Shown here one piece after another: positions 15,001 through 22,759 of a stretch of 28,903 nt of DNA. The position numbers and the translations under genes are program-made. Numbering within the stretch: the first letter of the stretch is position 1; every line of letters starts with the position of its first letter. Origin of the DNA: an uncultured Eubacteriales bacterium (GTDB lineage Bacteria; Bacillota; Clostridia; Oscillospirales; Oscillospiraceae); the NCBI GenBank assembly GCA_902496595.1, contig CABVBV010000010.1:1-28903 (forward strand), read 5' to 3'. The notes under the pieces are model-generated. The model was given only the letters and a program-made list of their open reading frames with translations. It was not told the origin of the DNA and made no database searches.

Positions 15001-16371
15001 TTACTCGTTTACGAGGTGTTCACCGATCTTATACACGTCTCCGGCTCCAACAGTGAGAATGATGTCGCCGGGCCTTGCCGTTTCCTTCAGGTTCCGCTCG
15101 ATCTCGTCGAAGCTGCCGAAGAAGCGGCAGCCGTCGATGTGCCGGGCCAGGTCTGCCGAGGAGATGCCGAGGGTATTTTTCTCCCTGGCAGCATAGATCT
15201 CCGCCAGGAGGGTCATATCCGGTCGGGCGAGCTGCTCGATAAAATCGTCAAACAGCGCGGCGGTTCTGGTATAGGTATGCGGCTGAAACACCAAAATAGT
15301 CCTTTTGTAGCCCAGAGGTTCGACAGCGTCCAGCAGGGCCTTCAGCTCGCCCGGGTGGTGCGCGTAATCGTCATAGATGTCCGCGCCGTTGTATTTGCCT
15401 TTGAACTCGAACCTCCGTCCCGCGCCGTTGAAACCCGCCAGCCCATATTTGACTGCGTTCGGCCGAACGCCGAGGCAGATGCAGGCCGCCGTTGCCGCCA
15501 GGGCGTTCTTGACATTGTGAATGCCTGGTATGTGGAGGGTAACGCTCGTGAACAGCTTGCCGTGGCAGTAGATATCGAACTCGCTGTTAGCACCGACTCT
15601 CCTGATATTTCTGGCGTAGACATCCGCCCTATCCGTCAGCCCGAAGGTAAACAGTTCGCGGCCCAGAGGCGCCAGAGCGTCCATCGTGTTACGGTCGTCA
15701 ATATTCGCGACGATCCTGCCTCGCTCGGGCACCTTCGACGCGAACTCCCTGAACGACCGCTTGACATCGTCAAGCCCGCTGAAATAGTCGAGGTGGTCGG
15801 CTTCAATGTCCAATATCACCGCTATTGTCGGACAAAAGTACAGAAAAGAATCGTGATACTCGCAGCTCTCGAGAATTATCGTGTCACCGCCTCCGACTCG
15901 GTGTCCCGCGTGGAGCAGAGGCAGGGTGCCTCCTATCATGACTGTCGGGTCTCGCTCCGCAGCCATAAGTATATGCGTACACATACTCGTCGTGGTGGTC
16001 TTCCCGTGTGTGCCGGCAATGCACAGGGCATTGTCGTAGTCCTTCATTATTGCGCCCCAGGCCTGGGCGCGCTCAAAGACCGGCACTCCCCTCGCCTTGG
16101 CCTCGACTATCTCGGGATTGTCATCCCTGACTGCAGCAGTCCTGACAACGAACTGGATGTCAGGCGCTACGTTCATGGCCGAATGGCCTATTTTTATGTC
16201 TATACCCAGGCTGCGCAGATATCTCGTCTTGTCGCTCTCCGCCATATCGGAGCCGTCTATCACCAGGCCCATGCCCGCGAGCACCTCGGCCAGAGGCGCC
16301 ATCGACACGCCTCCTGCGCCGATGAGGTGGCCGCGCTTGCCAGGTTTCAGAAATTGTTCAAAGTCCGCCAT
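15001..16371 (-). CDS. murC: UDP-N-acetylmuramate--L-alanine ligase
   Basis: MurC, 456 residues, attaches L-alanine to UDP-MurNAc with ATP, the first amino acid of the peptidoglycan stem. The N-terminal nucleotide fold shows HLIGAGGVSM (15-24). The P-loop GTHGKTTTT (120-128) is the MurC version, and ESCEYHDSFL and DIEADHLDYF in the central domain confirm the Mur ligase type. A third domain with DDYAHHPGEL is also characteristic. It stands alone, away from the murG-murA-ftsQ-ftsZ cluster, and is divergent from cca with a shared -10 region. The Shine-Dalgarno sequence before ATG 16371 is weak (TTTGGAG, about four bases away). No sign of damage. Confidence 0.95.
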   Translation of the reverse strand: MADFEQFLKPGKRGHLIGAGGVSMAPLAEVLAGMGLVIDGSDMAESDKTRYLRSLGIDIKIGHSAMNVAPDIQFVVRTAAVRDDNPEIVEAKARGVPVFERAQAWGAIMKDYDNALCIAGTHGKTTTTSMCTHILMAAERDPTVMIGGTLPLLHAGHRVGGGDTIILESCEYHDSFLYFCPTIAVILDIEADHLDYFSGLDDVKRSFREFASKVPERGRIVANIDDRNTMDALAPLGRELFTFGLTDRADVYARNIRRVGANSEFDIYCHGKLFTSVTLHIPGIHNVKNALAATAACICLGVRPNAVKYGLAGFNGAGRRFEFKGKYNGADIYDDYAHHPGELKALLDAVEPLGYKRTILVFQPHTYTRTAALFDDFIEQLARPDMTLLAEIYAAREKNTLGISSADLARHIDGCRFFGSFDEIERNLKETARPGDIILTVGAGDVYKIGEHLVNE

Positions 16372-16394
16372 ATATGCTCCAAATCCCTGAAAAA

Positions 16395-16423
16395 TTTACT
16401 TGTCATTTCCTTGAGATTATAAT
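16395..16423 (+). promoter_or_regulatory. cca operon promoter (shares palindromic -10 with murC)
   Basis: TTTACT (16395-16400, four of six) is followed after 17 bp by a perfect TATAAT (16418-16423). Start of transcription near 16430 means the ATG at 16429 cannot be used, supporting the inner start at 16465. Confidence 0.55.
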
Positions 16424-16444
16424 ACATTATGCTTAACATTACAA
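16416..16444 (-). promoter_or_regulatory. murC promoter (shares palindromic -10 with cca)
   Basis: On the minus strand TTGTAA (16439-16444) is followed after 17 bp by a perfect TATAAT (16416-16421). The eight bases 16416-16423 read ATTATAAT on both strands, so the same element is the -10 of the divergent cca promoter. Predicted leader about 38 bases. Confidence 0.65.
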
Positions 16445-16464
16445 GGATTAAAACGGGTGATGAA

Positions 16465-17613
16465 ATGAAACTCTCGCCAAAAAATGTGCCGGAGGTTCTG
16501 CGGAAGCTCGAAGAGCGGGGCCATCAGGCTGTTTTTGTCGGCGGTTGTGTCAGGGACAGCCTGCTTGGCAGGAAGCCTTCGGACTGGGACGCGGCTACTT
16601 CCGCCCTGCCCGCGGAGGTGCTCGGCATATTCAAAAAGTGTTTGAGCACGGGTATAAAGCACGGCACCGTCACCGTTTTGGACTACGGCAGGCCCGTGGA
16701 GGTCACCACTTTCCGAGCCGAGAGCACATACACCGACCATCGCAGGCCGGACAGCGTTTTCTTCGGCTGCTCGCTGGAGGACGACCTGGCCAGGAGGGAC
16801 TTCACCGTAAACGCCATGGCCTTGGATCTGCGCGGGAACATCACCGACCCCTTCGGGGGACGAACAGACCTCGGGCGCGGGCTGCTCCGCTGCGTCGGAG
16901 AACCGGAGCGCAGGTTTTCGGAGGATGCGCTCAGGATGCTGCGGGCCGTGCGGTTCTCGGCCCAGCTGGGGTTCGGGATCGAGCCTTCGGCCTTGGAGAC
17001 CATACAGCGCCTCTCTCACCTCGCCCTCGGCCTGTCGGCGGAGAGGGTGCGGGACGAGCTGATGAAGACCCTGCAAAGCCCTCGTCCGCGTCTTGCCTGG
17101 CAGCTGGTGGATATCGGGCTGCTGGACGGCTTTATTGGAAGCGGCGACCCTGCAGCGCCCAGAAGCATTGCAGCCTCTGCTCCCCTGTGCTCGAGGCTGG
17201 CACGGTTCTGCTTAGGGCTGGAGTCGGGAGCTTACATCGATTCGACAGAGGCCCTGCTCATCCGCCTGCGCATGGATGCGGCCTCTGTGAAGAACACGGC
17301 TGCCGCTGTGGAAATACTCAAGTCCGGGAGCAGGGATTGGAAGCGGCTCCTGCGCGACTACGGCGTACAGGCCGTTTTGACGGCTCATCCGTGGAGCCGC
17401 GGCCTGCGGGACGTCCTGAGCTCCGGGGACTGCTGGAACCTCCGCCAGTTGGCCGTGGACGGAAAGCAGCTCGCGGACTTGGGCTACTCCGGCCCGGAGC
17501 TCGGCCGGGCTCTGGACGGGCTGCTTGAGCACGTGATCGACCATCCCGCGGACAACCGCGAGGACATACTGCTGGGCTTATTGAATAAAGAAAGGTGCGA
17601 CATGAATGGATAG
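16465..17613 (+). CDS. cca: CCA-adding tRNA nucleotidyltransferase family protein
   Basis: A 382-residue class II nucleotidyltransferase of the family that adds or repairs the 3' CCA end of tRNA (poly(A) polymerases share the fold). Motifs: GGCVRD (26-31), SDWDAATSA (39-47) with the two metal-binding aspartates Asp40 and Asp42, RRDFTVNAMA (110-119) and RFSEDALRMLRAVRF (150-164). The rest is the helical body domain. ATG 16465 is chosen, with GGTGAT just upstream, matching the 3' part of the Shine-Dalgarno sequence; ATG 16429 lies at the predicted transcription start. Its end overlaps the next gene by eight bases. First gene of a four-gene plus-strand unit. Confidence 0.9.
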   Translation: MKLSPKNVPEVLRKLEERGHQAVFVGGCVRDSLLGRKPSDWDAATSALPAEVLGIFKKCLSTGIKHGTVTVLDYGRPVEVTTFRAESTYTDHRRPDSVFFGCSLEDDLARRDFTVNAMALDLRGNITDPFGGRTDLGRGLLRCVGEPERRFSEDALRMLRAVRFSAQLGFGIEPSALETIQRLSHLALGLSAERVRDELMKTLQSPRPRLAWQLVDIGLLDGFIGSGDPAAPRSIAASAPLCSRLARFCLGLESGAYIDSTEALLIRLRMDAASVKNTAAAVEILKSGSRDWKRLLRDYGVQAVLTAHPWSRGLRDVLSSGDCWNLRQLAVDGKQLADLGYSGPELGRALDGLLEHVIDHPADNREDILLGLLNKERCDMNG

Positions 17614-18172
17614 CTGGGATATACTGAAAAAAGAGTGCCTGAACTGCAAGCGCTGTGCGCTCCATGAGACGAGGCACAACGTCGTCTTCGGCGTCGGCCC
17701 TCAGGACGCGGAGGTGCTGTTCATCGGCGAGGGCCCGGGAGAGCAGGAAGACCTGAAGGGCGAGCCCTTTGTCGGCCGCGGCGGGAAGCTGCTGGACGAT
17801 ATGCTGGAGCTCATCGACCTCGACAGGACGAAGGTGTACATCGGCAACATGGTCAAATGCAGGCCGCCGAAGAACCGCGATCCGTCCAACTCGGAGCAGG
17901 ACGCCTGCGCCGAGTGGTTGGACAGGCAGATAGCGCTCATGAATCCGAAGCTCATCGTCTGCCTTGGCCGCATCTCGGCGATGAAATACATCAAACCCGA
18001 TTTCCGCATCACAAAGGAGCACGGAAAGTGGTTCGACGTGAACGGGCGCCGGGTCATGGCCCTCTACCATCCCGCAGCCCTGCTCCGCGACCCGGGGAAG
18101 AGGCCCGAGACTTTTGACGACCTCAAGCGGCTCCAGGCCGAGATCCGCTCGGTTTGTGTGCGCACATATTGA
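17606..18172 (+). CDS. Uracil-DNA glycosylase, family 4 (Fe-S)
   Basis: A 188-residue DNA repair enzyme that removes uracil from DNA. It is family 4, not the Ung type: GEGPGEQED (41-49) is motif A and HPAALLR (155-161) motif B, and four cysteines in the expected spacing (C11, C14, C85, C101) bind a 4Fe-4S cluster. Length is normal for the family. ATG 17606 lies inside the end of cca (eight-base overlap), with AAAGGTG about eight bases upstream, so it is translationally coupled. A helical N-terminus before the first Cys is short, as usual. Confidence 0.92.
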   Translation: MDSWDILKKECLNCKRCALHETRHNVVFGVGPQDAEVLFIGEGPGEQEDLKGEPFVGRGGKLLDDMLELIDLDRTKVYIGNMVKCRPPKNRDPSNSEQDACAEWLDRQIALMNPKLIVCLGRISAMKYIKPDFRITKEHGKWFDVNGRRVMALYHPAALLRDPGKRPETFDDLKRLQAEIRSVCVRTY

Positions 18173-18197
18173 TATCATCACAGAAAGGCTGCGCTCT

Positions 18198-19100
18198 ATG
18201 CTTCACTTCAAAAAGCTGTCCATCTCCGACCGAGCCTGGACGGCTCCGTTCATTGAGGCGGAAAACTCGCGTTCCGCCGACTACAACTTCGGCAACATTT
18301 ATATGTGGGACGGGGCGTTCCGTCAGCATCTGGCATCTGTCGACGGACGGCTGCTGACAAAGCTCCGGTACGAGGATATGCCCTTCTTTGCCTTTCCGAT
18401 AGGCTCGGGCGATGTCCGGCCATCCATCGAGGCTCTGGAAGAGTTTGCGGCGCACAGGGGCTATCCCCTTGCAATACGAGGCGTCACCGAGGAACATCGT
18501 GAGCTGCTCGAAGCCGCTTATCCCGGCAGGTTCAGCTTTGCCGAGGACAGGGACTGCTTCGACTACGTCTATTCCATTGAAAAGCTCTCCAGCTTCGCCG
18601 GAAAGAAGCTGCACGGAAAGCGGAATTTCTGCAACAGGTTCGAGAAAGAGCACTCCTGGGAGTTCAAAAGGCTCACACCTGAGCTCATGCCGTGGTGCAT
18701 GGGTATGCTCGGAGAATGGCAGGGCGGTTACGAGGCGCCGCCCGAAGGTCTGGACGACGAACACGCGGCCATAGTCCGCGGCTTCATGCGCTGGAAGGAA
18801 CTCGGGCTCGAAGGCGGCGTTCTCTTCGCCGATGGGAAATTGGTCGGCTTCACGGTTGGCGAGGTGATCTCGACAGACACCTTCGACGTCCACTTTGAGA
18901 AGGCGTTCGCCTCCATGCCCGGCGCATATCCCATGGTATGCCGGGAGTTTGCCAGGCAGATCATGGGCGATCACCCGAATATCGTCTATCTGAACCGCGA
19001 GGACGACATGGGCCGCGAAAACCTCAGAAGCGCCAAGCTGGAGTACTATCCCGAGTTCCTGCTGAAGAAATACACCGTGAGGGAAAACGCCCATGTCTGA
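18198..19100 (+). CDS. DUF2156 / LPG synthase C-terminal domain protein
   Basis: A 301-residue soluble protein resembling the DUF2156 group, the acetyltransferase-like catalytic domain of lysyl-phosphatidylglycerol synthases. Typical features are the N-terminal SADYNFGNIYMWD, a KKLHGKRNFCNRFEK segment in the middle and YLNREDDMGRENLRSAKLEYYPEFLLKKY near the C-terminus. The membrane flippase domain of MprF is absent, so it is a stand-alone version whose acceptor is unknown. I start at ATG 18198 with AGAAAGG nine bases upstream, rather than at the in-frame start at 18114 inside the uracil glycosylase gene. It overlaps the next gene by eight bases. The tight context suggests housekeeping co-expression, not a shared pathway. 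Confidence 0.82.
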   Translation: MLHFKKLSISDRAWTAPFIEAENSRSADYNFGNIYMWDGAFRQHLASVDGRLLTKLRYEDMPFFAFPIGSGDVRPSIEALEEFAAHRGYPLAIRGVTEEHRELLEAAYPGRFSFAEDRDCFDYVYSIEKLSSFAGKKLHGKRNFCNRFEKEHSWEFKRLTPELMPWCMGMLGEWQGGYEAPPEGLDDEHAAIVRGFMRWKELGLEGGVLFADGKLVGFTVGEVISTDTFDVHFEKAFASMPGAYPMVCREFARQIMGDHPNIVYLNREDDMGRENLRSAKLEYYPEFLLKKYTVRENAHV

Positions 19101-19650
19101 GTACAGTTTCAGGTATTCTTCCGCTTCGGATATCGACAGGCTCTCAGAGCTCTGGGCGGCCGTCTTCGGCGACGGCCCGGAGCTTATCTCCAGCTTCTTC
19201 GAGCTGCTCTGGAAGCCTGGGTACTGCGTTCTGGCCGAGAGCGGCGGCAGGCTCGCCTCCATGGGCTTCTGTCTTCGCGGGCCCGAGGCGCTCGGCAGGC
19301 GCTGCGGCTATATCTACGCCATGGCCACTGCCCCGGAGCACAGGGGTCTCGGTCTTGCCGCCGGTATCGGCCGCAGGCTCATGGACGACGCCTTCTCCAA
19401 CGGGCTCGATATCGTCGCCACGCTGCCCGCAGAGGACAGCCTCTGCCTCTGGTACGAGCAAAAACTTGATATGCGCCCGCTCTTCAAAAAAGGCGGCCCC
19501 GGGGTGGAGTTCCCCGAGGCCTGGCTCCGATTCTCAGCTGTATGCGGCCCGCACGACCCCGGCAGCCCGGAGCGGCTCTGGGCTAAAGTGAGGCCATCGG
19601 TTGACATAACAAATTTAGAAAGACTTGGATGGGAGTGCAGCTTCGACTGA
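19093..19650 (+). CDS. GNAT family N-acetyltransferase
   Basis: A 185-residue acetyltransferase of the GNAT superfamily. The acetyl-CoA binding motif is seen around 77-98: a beta strand YIYAMATAPEHR, then GLGLAAGIGRRL with the R-G-x-G-x-A type pyrophosphate loop. The C-terminal third is less typical. The substrate cannot be told. ATG 19093 overlaps the end of the DUF2156 gene by eight bases, and two acyltransferase-fold proteins in tandem may act in related chemistry (inference). The 3' end runs 36 bases into the end of the convergent CotH gene, and its stop codon sits in the loop of the operon terminator. Confidence 0.82.
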   Translation: MSEYSFRYSSASDIDRLSELWAAVFGDGPELISSFFELLWKPGYCVLAESGGRLASMGFCLRGPEALGRRCGYIYAMATAPEHRGLGLAAGIGRRLMDDAFSNGLDIVATLPAEDSLCLWYEQKLDMRPLFKKGGPGVEFPEAWLRFSAVCGPHDPGSPERLWAKVRPSVDITNLERLGWECSFD

Positions 19651-21285
19651 CCGGTCGGGCTGCGCTCCATTTTTCTCGCGGTCTGCCGCCACATCTCCGC
19701 CCATATTCATGGCGCCCATATCGCTTATGTCCAAATCTCCCGCGTCGACCGTCACATCCTCACCGGAGAGCTGGTATGAGACGCTCTCGGCCCTGAGCAG
19801 GCAGAACTCGGTGAGAGTCTCGGCTCCCAGCTGGAACTCCTCATAGGTGCAGAATTTGGTAGGGTCGCGCTCTACGTAAGTCGCGATGAGCGCTGTGGTG
19901 TCCGCCATAAGCTCTTCAAAGACCCCGCTCGTGAATACGCTGTCGATAAACTCCGAGAAGATATCGTGATAGAGCTGCGTGTATTCCTCCGATTCAAATA
20001 TCCAGGCGAGCATGGGCCGGGACTCGACTGTGCCGCCGGAGACCGGCTCGTCGATATCCCAGTTCACGAGGCTCGTGGCGTCCGAGCCGGACATGAAGCC
20101 GCCGAAGGCGAGGTTGTAGTCCCAGGGCAGCATCGAGAGGATGCCGTCCTTTTCGTAGAGGTAGTAGTTGTGTACCATTGAGCCGGTGTAGCTGTCGAAG
20201 TTGCAGACGAAGTTGTGCGCGACGAAGTAGCGGATGACGCTCTCCACGTCCACGCAGTCCGATACGTCTCCGCCCTCGTTGAGCGCCTTGAGCGCGGCGA
20301 TGAGCCTCTCCTCATCAGCGGCGGACACATCGGTCTTGGCGTTGTCGAAGATATTCGGGTAGCTGTCCGGGTCGTCGTCGGTATAGACGAGGTACACGTC
20401 GTCCGAGCCCATCATGCCTCCGTTCATTCCGCCGGGCAGCTCCATACCCTCGGGCGGCTCCATGTTCCCGGGCAGCTCCATAGCGCCGGGCATTTCCATA
20501 TCCGGCGGCATTTCCATATCGCCGGGCGAATCCATATCCTCGGGCGGGCCCATGTTTTCTTGCTCTGCGGCATCGTCAGGGGCGCCGGACTCTCCGTTTC
20601 CAAAGCGCTCGCGGAACTCGTCCATGTCGAAGCCTCCGCCGTTGCCTCGGCCTCCGCCCATCTCCATGCTGTCGGGCTTGTAGAGCTCGCCGTAGTCCGT
20701 GCCGTAGTTGCGCAGGAGGAAGCTCTCCTCCACTCCCTCCACGGCGAGGTAGAGGCCCCAGTCCTCTCCGTTCACCGTTATCCAGACGTAGCTGCAGAGC
20801 GGCGCCGCCGCGCCCGCGAGCGCCATCAGACGGTAGCAGAGGTAGTCCTTCATATAGGTGTTGTCCTGGATGAGATTGTTCAGGTTCAGCTTATCGAGTC
20901 CGTAGTAGCTCAGGGAGCTGTCGTAGTGGTCGAACTCCACCTTGAAACTGTACCTGTCGTTGCCGTAGGCCGCGACGGAGCTGAGCGAGGTGTTGCCCTT
21001 GGCTCTGATTCCCGCGCCGGGCTGCTCCTCACCATCTATGACGAGGTCGCACAGGACATACTCCTCGTCCTCGCAGTTTTCTATGAAGCCCTCCCAGTCC
21101 TCCATGACGATATCGACGGTGTGGACGACAGAGGTATCGAAAAGCCGTTCCTCATATCCCAGCGTGAGGCCGCCGCTCCCGTCCGCCAGGCCCATCGCAG
21201 AGGCGAGAAAGGCCAGCGCGGCGATGAGGAAGGCCAGCGCCAGAGCCGCGAGGCATATCTTGTCAAGTCGCTTGCTGGTTGACAT
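19615..21285 (-). CDS. CotH-family protein kinase, membrane-anchored, with Met/Pro repeats
   Basis: A 556-residue protein with an N-terminal membrane anchor or uncleaved signal (about 11-31) and an extracellular CotH domain. CotH proteins are atypical kinases; in Bacillus CotH phosphorylates the spore coat proteins CotB and CotG. Family marks are NGEDWGLYLAVEGV (172-185), GELYK (199-203), Asp364 in NFDSYTGSMVHNYYLY, and MLPWDYNLAFGGF (385-397) with Asp389, the two aspartates expected to bind metal. Between them, residues about 243-292 form a hexapeptide repeat rich in Met and Pro. ATG 21285 follows the DUF4956 gene by four bases, so there is tight coupling in a VTC-DUF4956-CotH cassette. The 3' end overlaps the GNAT gene. 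Confidence 0.85.
   Translation of the reverse strand: MSTSKRLDKICLAALALAFLIAALAFLASAMGLADGSGGLTLGYEERLFDTSVVHTVDIVMEDWEGFIENCEDEEYVLCDLVIDGEEQPGAGIRAKGNTSLSSVAAYGNDRYSFKVEFDHYDSSLSYYGLDKLNLNNLIQDNTYMKDYLCYRLMALAGAAAPLCSYVWITVNGEDWGLYLAVEGVEESFLLRNYGTDYGELYKPDSMEMGGGRGNGGGFDMDEFRERFGNGESGAPDDAAEQENMGPPEDMDSPGDMEMPPDMEMPGAMELPGNMEPPEGMELPGGMNGGMMGSDDVYLVYTDDDPDSYPNIFDNAKTDVSAADEERLIAALKALNEGGDVSDCVDVESVIRYFVAHNFVCNFDSYTGSMVHNYYLYEKDGILSMLPWDYNLAFGGFMSGSDATSLVNWDIDEPVSGGTVESRPMLAWIFESEEYTQLYHDIFSEFIDSVFTSGVFEELMADTTALIATYVERDPTKFCTYEEFQLGAETLTEFCLLRAESVSYQLSGEDVTVDAGDLDISDMGAMNMGGDVAADREKNGAQPDRSVEAALPSKSF
19632..19674 (+). terminator. Terminator of the cca operon, embedded in cotH
   Basis: Arms 19632-19641 and 19659-19668 pair over 10 bp (one G-U on the plus strand, a C-A mismatch on the minus), with an inner 4-bp stem at 44-47/54-57 of the same hundred, and TTTTT follows at 19670-19674. 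It lies inside the last codons of the convergent CotH gene and contains the GNAT stop codon. Confidence 0.7.
20418..20557 (-). repeat. 18-bp coding repeat, Met/Pro hexapeptides in CotH protein
   Basis: About six to seven imperfect 18-bp units encode hexapeptides of the form x-x-Met-(Glu/Asp)-x-Pro: EDMDSP, GDMEMP, PDMEMP, GAMELP, GNMEPP, EGMELP, GGMNGG. The units are in frame and adjacent, at residues 249-290. The copies differ at some bases, so the tract is not freshly expanded. Confidence 0.85.
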
Positions 21286-21289
21286 AATA

Positions 21290-21964
21290 TTAACCCATAT
21301 ACTCGCCGTTATAGCTCACGAGGACGGCGCTGCGCACGCCCTCGATGCCGCAGAGCGCGTTGACGAAGCCGGTATCGGCGTTTTTCATGCGAACCTCCAC
21401 GTTGAGCTCGACGCTGTTGCAGTCGACGGTCTTGCTCTTGACGGAGCATTTGGTGACGGAGCTCTCGATGAACTCGGTCGCTCTGCGTTCGCTCTCTGCT
21501 CCGTCGCAGCTGACGACGACGATGTAGGGGTCGAGCCAGGAGCGCCGGTTTACGAAGACGATGAGCACGAGGCCTATGACGGCGCTTCCGACAACCGCCA
21601 GGATGATCAGGCCCGCAGCGAGCACTATGCCGACGGCGATGGCCCAGAAGAGGAAGGCGATCTCGAGCGGCTCCTTGATGGCGGCGCGGAAGCGGACGAT
21701 GGAGAGTGCGCCGACCATGCCGAGGGAGAGCACGACGTTGCTCGTGACGGCCAGGATGACTACGGTGGTTATCATGGTGAGCGCCACGAGCGTGACGCCG
21801 AAGCTGGACGAGTACATGACGCCCATATAGGTCTTTTTATACACGAAGAAGATGAAGAGCCCCAACGCGAAGGCCAGAACCAGCGCGAGGGCGATATCGA
21901 CGAGGCTGATGCTGTCGACGGAAGAGAGGAAGTCGGATTTGAAGATGTCCTGGAATGTCAGCAT
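21290..21964 (-). CDS. DUF4956 membrane protein
   Basis: A 224-residue protein with four to five membrane segments in its first 140 residues (about 21-43, 50-75, 100-122 and 123-139) and a soluble C-terminal domain of about 80 residues with a mixed alpha/beta look (DPYIVVVSCDG, ELNVEVRMKNADTGFV). GMVGALSIVRFRAAIKEP (82-99) is the most conserved-looking piece and fits DUF4956. The function is unknown. It lies 24 bases after the VTC gene and four before CotH; this trio recurs in Firmicutes and Actinobacteria from general knowledge. The C-terminal domain resembles a regulatory or dimerisation module. GGAGCAGATAAAA before ATG 21964 is an adequate binding site. Confidence 0.85.
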   Translation of the reverse strand: MLTFQDIFKSDFLSSVDSISLVDIALALVLAFALGLFIFFVYKKTYMGVMYSSSFGVTLVALTMITTVVILAVTSNVVLSLGMVGALSIVRFRAAIKEPLEIAFLFWAIAVGIVLAAGLIILAVVGSAVIGLVLIVFVNRRSWLDPYIVVVSCDGAESERRATEFIESSVTKCSVKSKTVDCNSVELNVEVRMKNADTGFVNALCGIEGVRSAVLVSYNGEYMG

Positions 21965-21988
21965 TTTTATCTGCTCCTGTTCTTGATT

Positions 21989-22651
21989 TCAGCCGTATGC
22001 GCGGCAGGCTGCGTATTTGGAGAAGGCCCCGGTTCGGACGCCTCTAAGGGCCACGGCGTCCCTCACGATATCAGGCAGAAATTCGTCCCATTTCACCTCG
22101 AGGACTGCCGGGTCGCCCGGAACGGGTATGGTGATGCAGTCCGCGTCGAAGAGCATTGTGCAGTCCAGGCCGGTGCGGATATCGTGATCCAGAGTGACGC
22201 GCACATTTCCCGCCGGGAATACGAAGGCCTCACGGGTATAATCCACTATCGTCTTCGGCCGGAGCCCGGCCCTCATGCGGCATTTCAGCTCGCTCGAGAG
22301 CGGCCCCTGCGTATCTGCGTCCTCTCCCGCTATCAGGCTCAGCGCCGCGGCTTTGTCCATGGTTTCGGTGAGTTTGCGGCAGAGGCCGTTGCGTTTTATC
22401 TTTTTCTCCAGCTTCACGAAGCCCACGTTGAGGTCATATATCCTCAGTCGGAATTTCACTCTTGAGCTGACCCCGTCCAGCTTCTCCCTCAGCGCGGTAT
22501 CTATGGCGTCGTCAAAGTACAGGCTCCGCACCCGGTAGCCTCCGGCTCCAGAGTGCGAATCGGGTCTGAGCAGCAGGCCGAGCCTCTGTCTCAGCACGTA
22601 GAGCTCCTGCTGAGTAAGCTCGTGTTTAAGCTCGTGTCTGTATTCGGTCAT
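21989..22651 (-). CDS. VTC domain (polyphosphate polymerase) protein
   Basis: A 220-residue protein of the VTC fold (CYTH/triphosphate tunnel group), related to yeast Vtc4, which makes polyphosphate from ATP. The basic and acidic residues lining the tunnel are visible in order: YRHELKHEL (4-12), YRVRSLYFDD (39-48), RVKFRLRIY (64-72), KLEKKIKRNG (80-89), RPKTIVDYTR (131-140), TLDHDIRT (153-160) and VLEVKWDEF (183-191). No membrane segment is present, so it would need its membrane neighbour for polymer export, if it makes any. ATG 22651 has GGAGG seven bases upstream. It is first in the cassette with DUF4956 and CotH. Confidence 0.88.
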   Translation of the reverse strand: MTEYRHELKHELTQQELYVLRQRLGLLLRPDSHSGAGGYRVRSLYFDDAIDTALREKLDGVSSRVKFRLRIYDLNVGFVKLEKKIKRNGLCRKLTETMDKAAALSLIAGEDADTQGPLSSELKCRMRAGLRPKTIVDYTREAFVFPAGNVRVTLDHDIRTGLDCTMLFDADCITIPVPGDPAVLEVKWDEFLPDIVRDAVALRGVRTGAFSKYAACRAYG

Positions 22652-22699
22652 AGGATCGCCTCCGGAAGAATGGTATGTTTGGAGCCTTAGTTCAGCCTT

Positions 22700-22736
22700 A
22701 AAAAAGCGGCGCCGGAACCTGCCAAGGTTCCGGCGC
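22700..22736 (-). terminator. Terminator of the two-component system genes
   Basis: A 12-bp stem (22709-22720 with 22725-22736) with a four-base loop. On the minus strand it is followed by six T residues (22700-22705). It separates the sensor kinase from the VTC cassette, so the cassette must have a promoter in about 22655-22700, where I see no clear sigma-A boxes. Confidence 0.85.
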
Positions 22737-22759
22737 TATGTAAACGATTTGTAAATTTG

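Noticed and set aside
14962..16422. 486-residue frame antisense to murC
   Set aside because: Long antisense frame caused by high GC; murC is certain on the other strand, and this frame has no family motif.
20990..22465. 491-residue frame antisense to the VTC-DUF4956-CotH genes
   Set aside because: Crosses three genes in the opposite direction; composition is low-complexity and no domain is visible.
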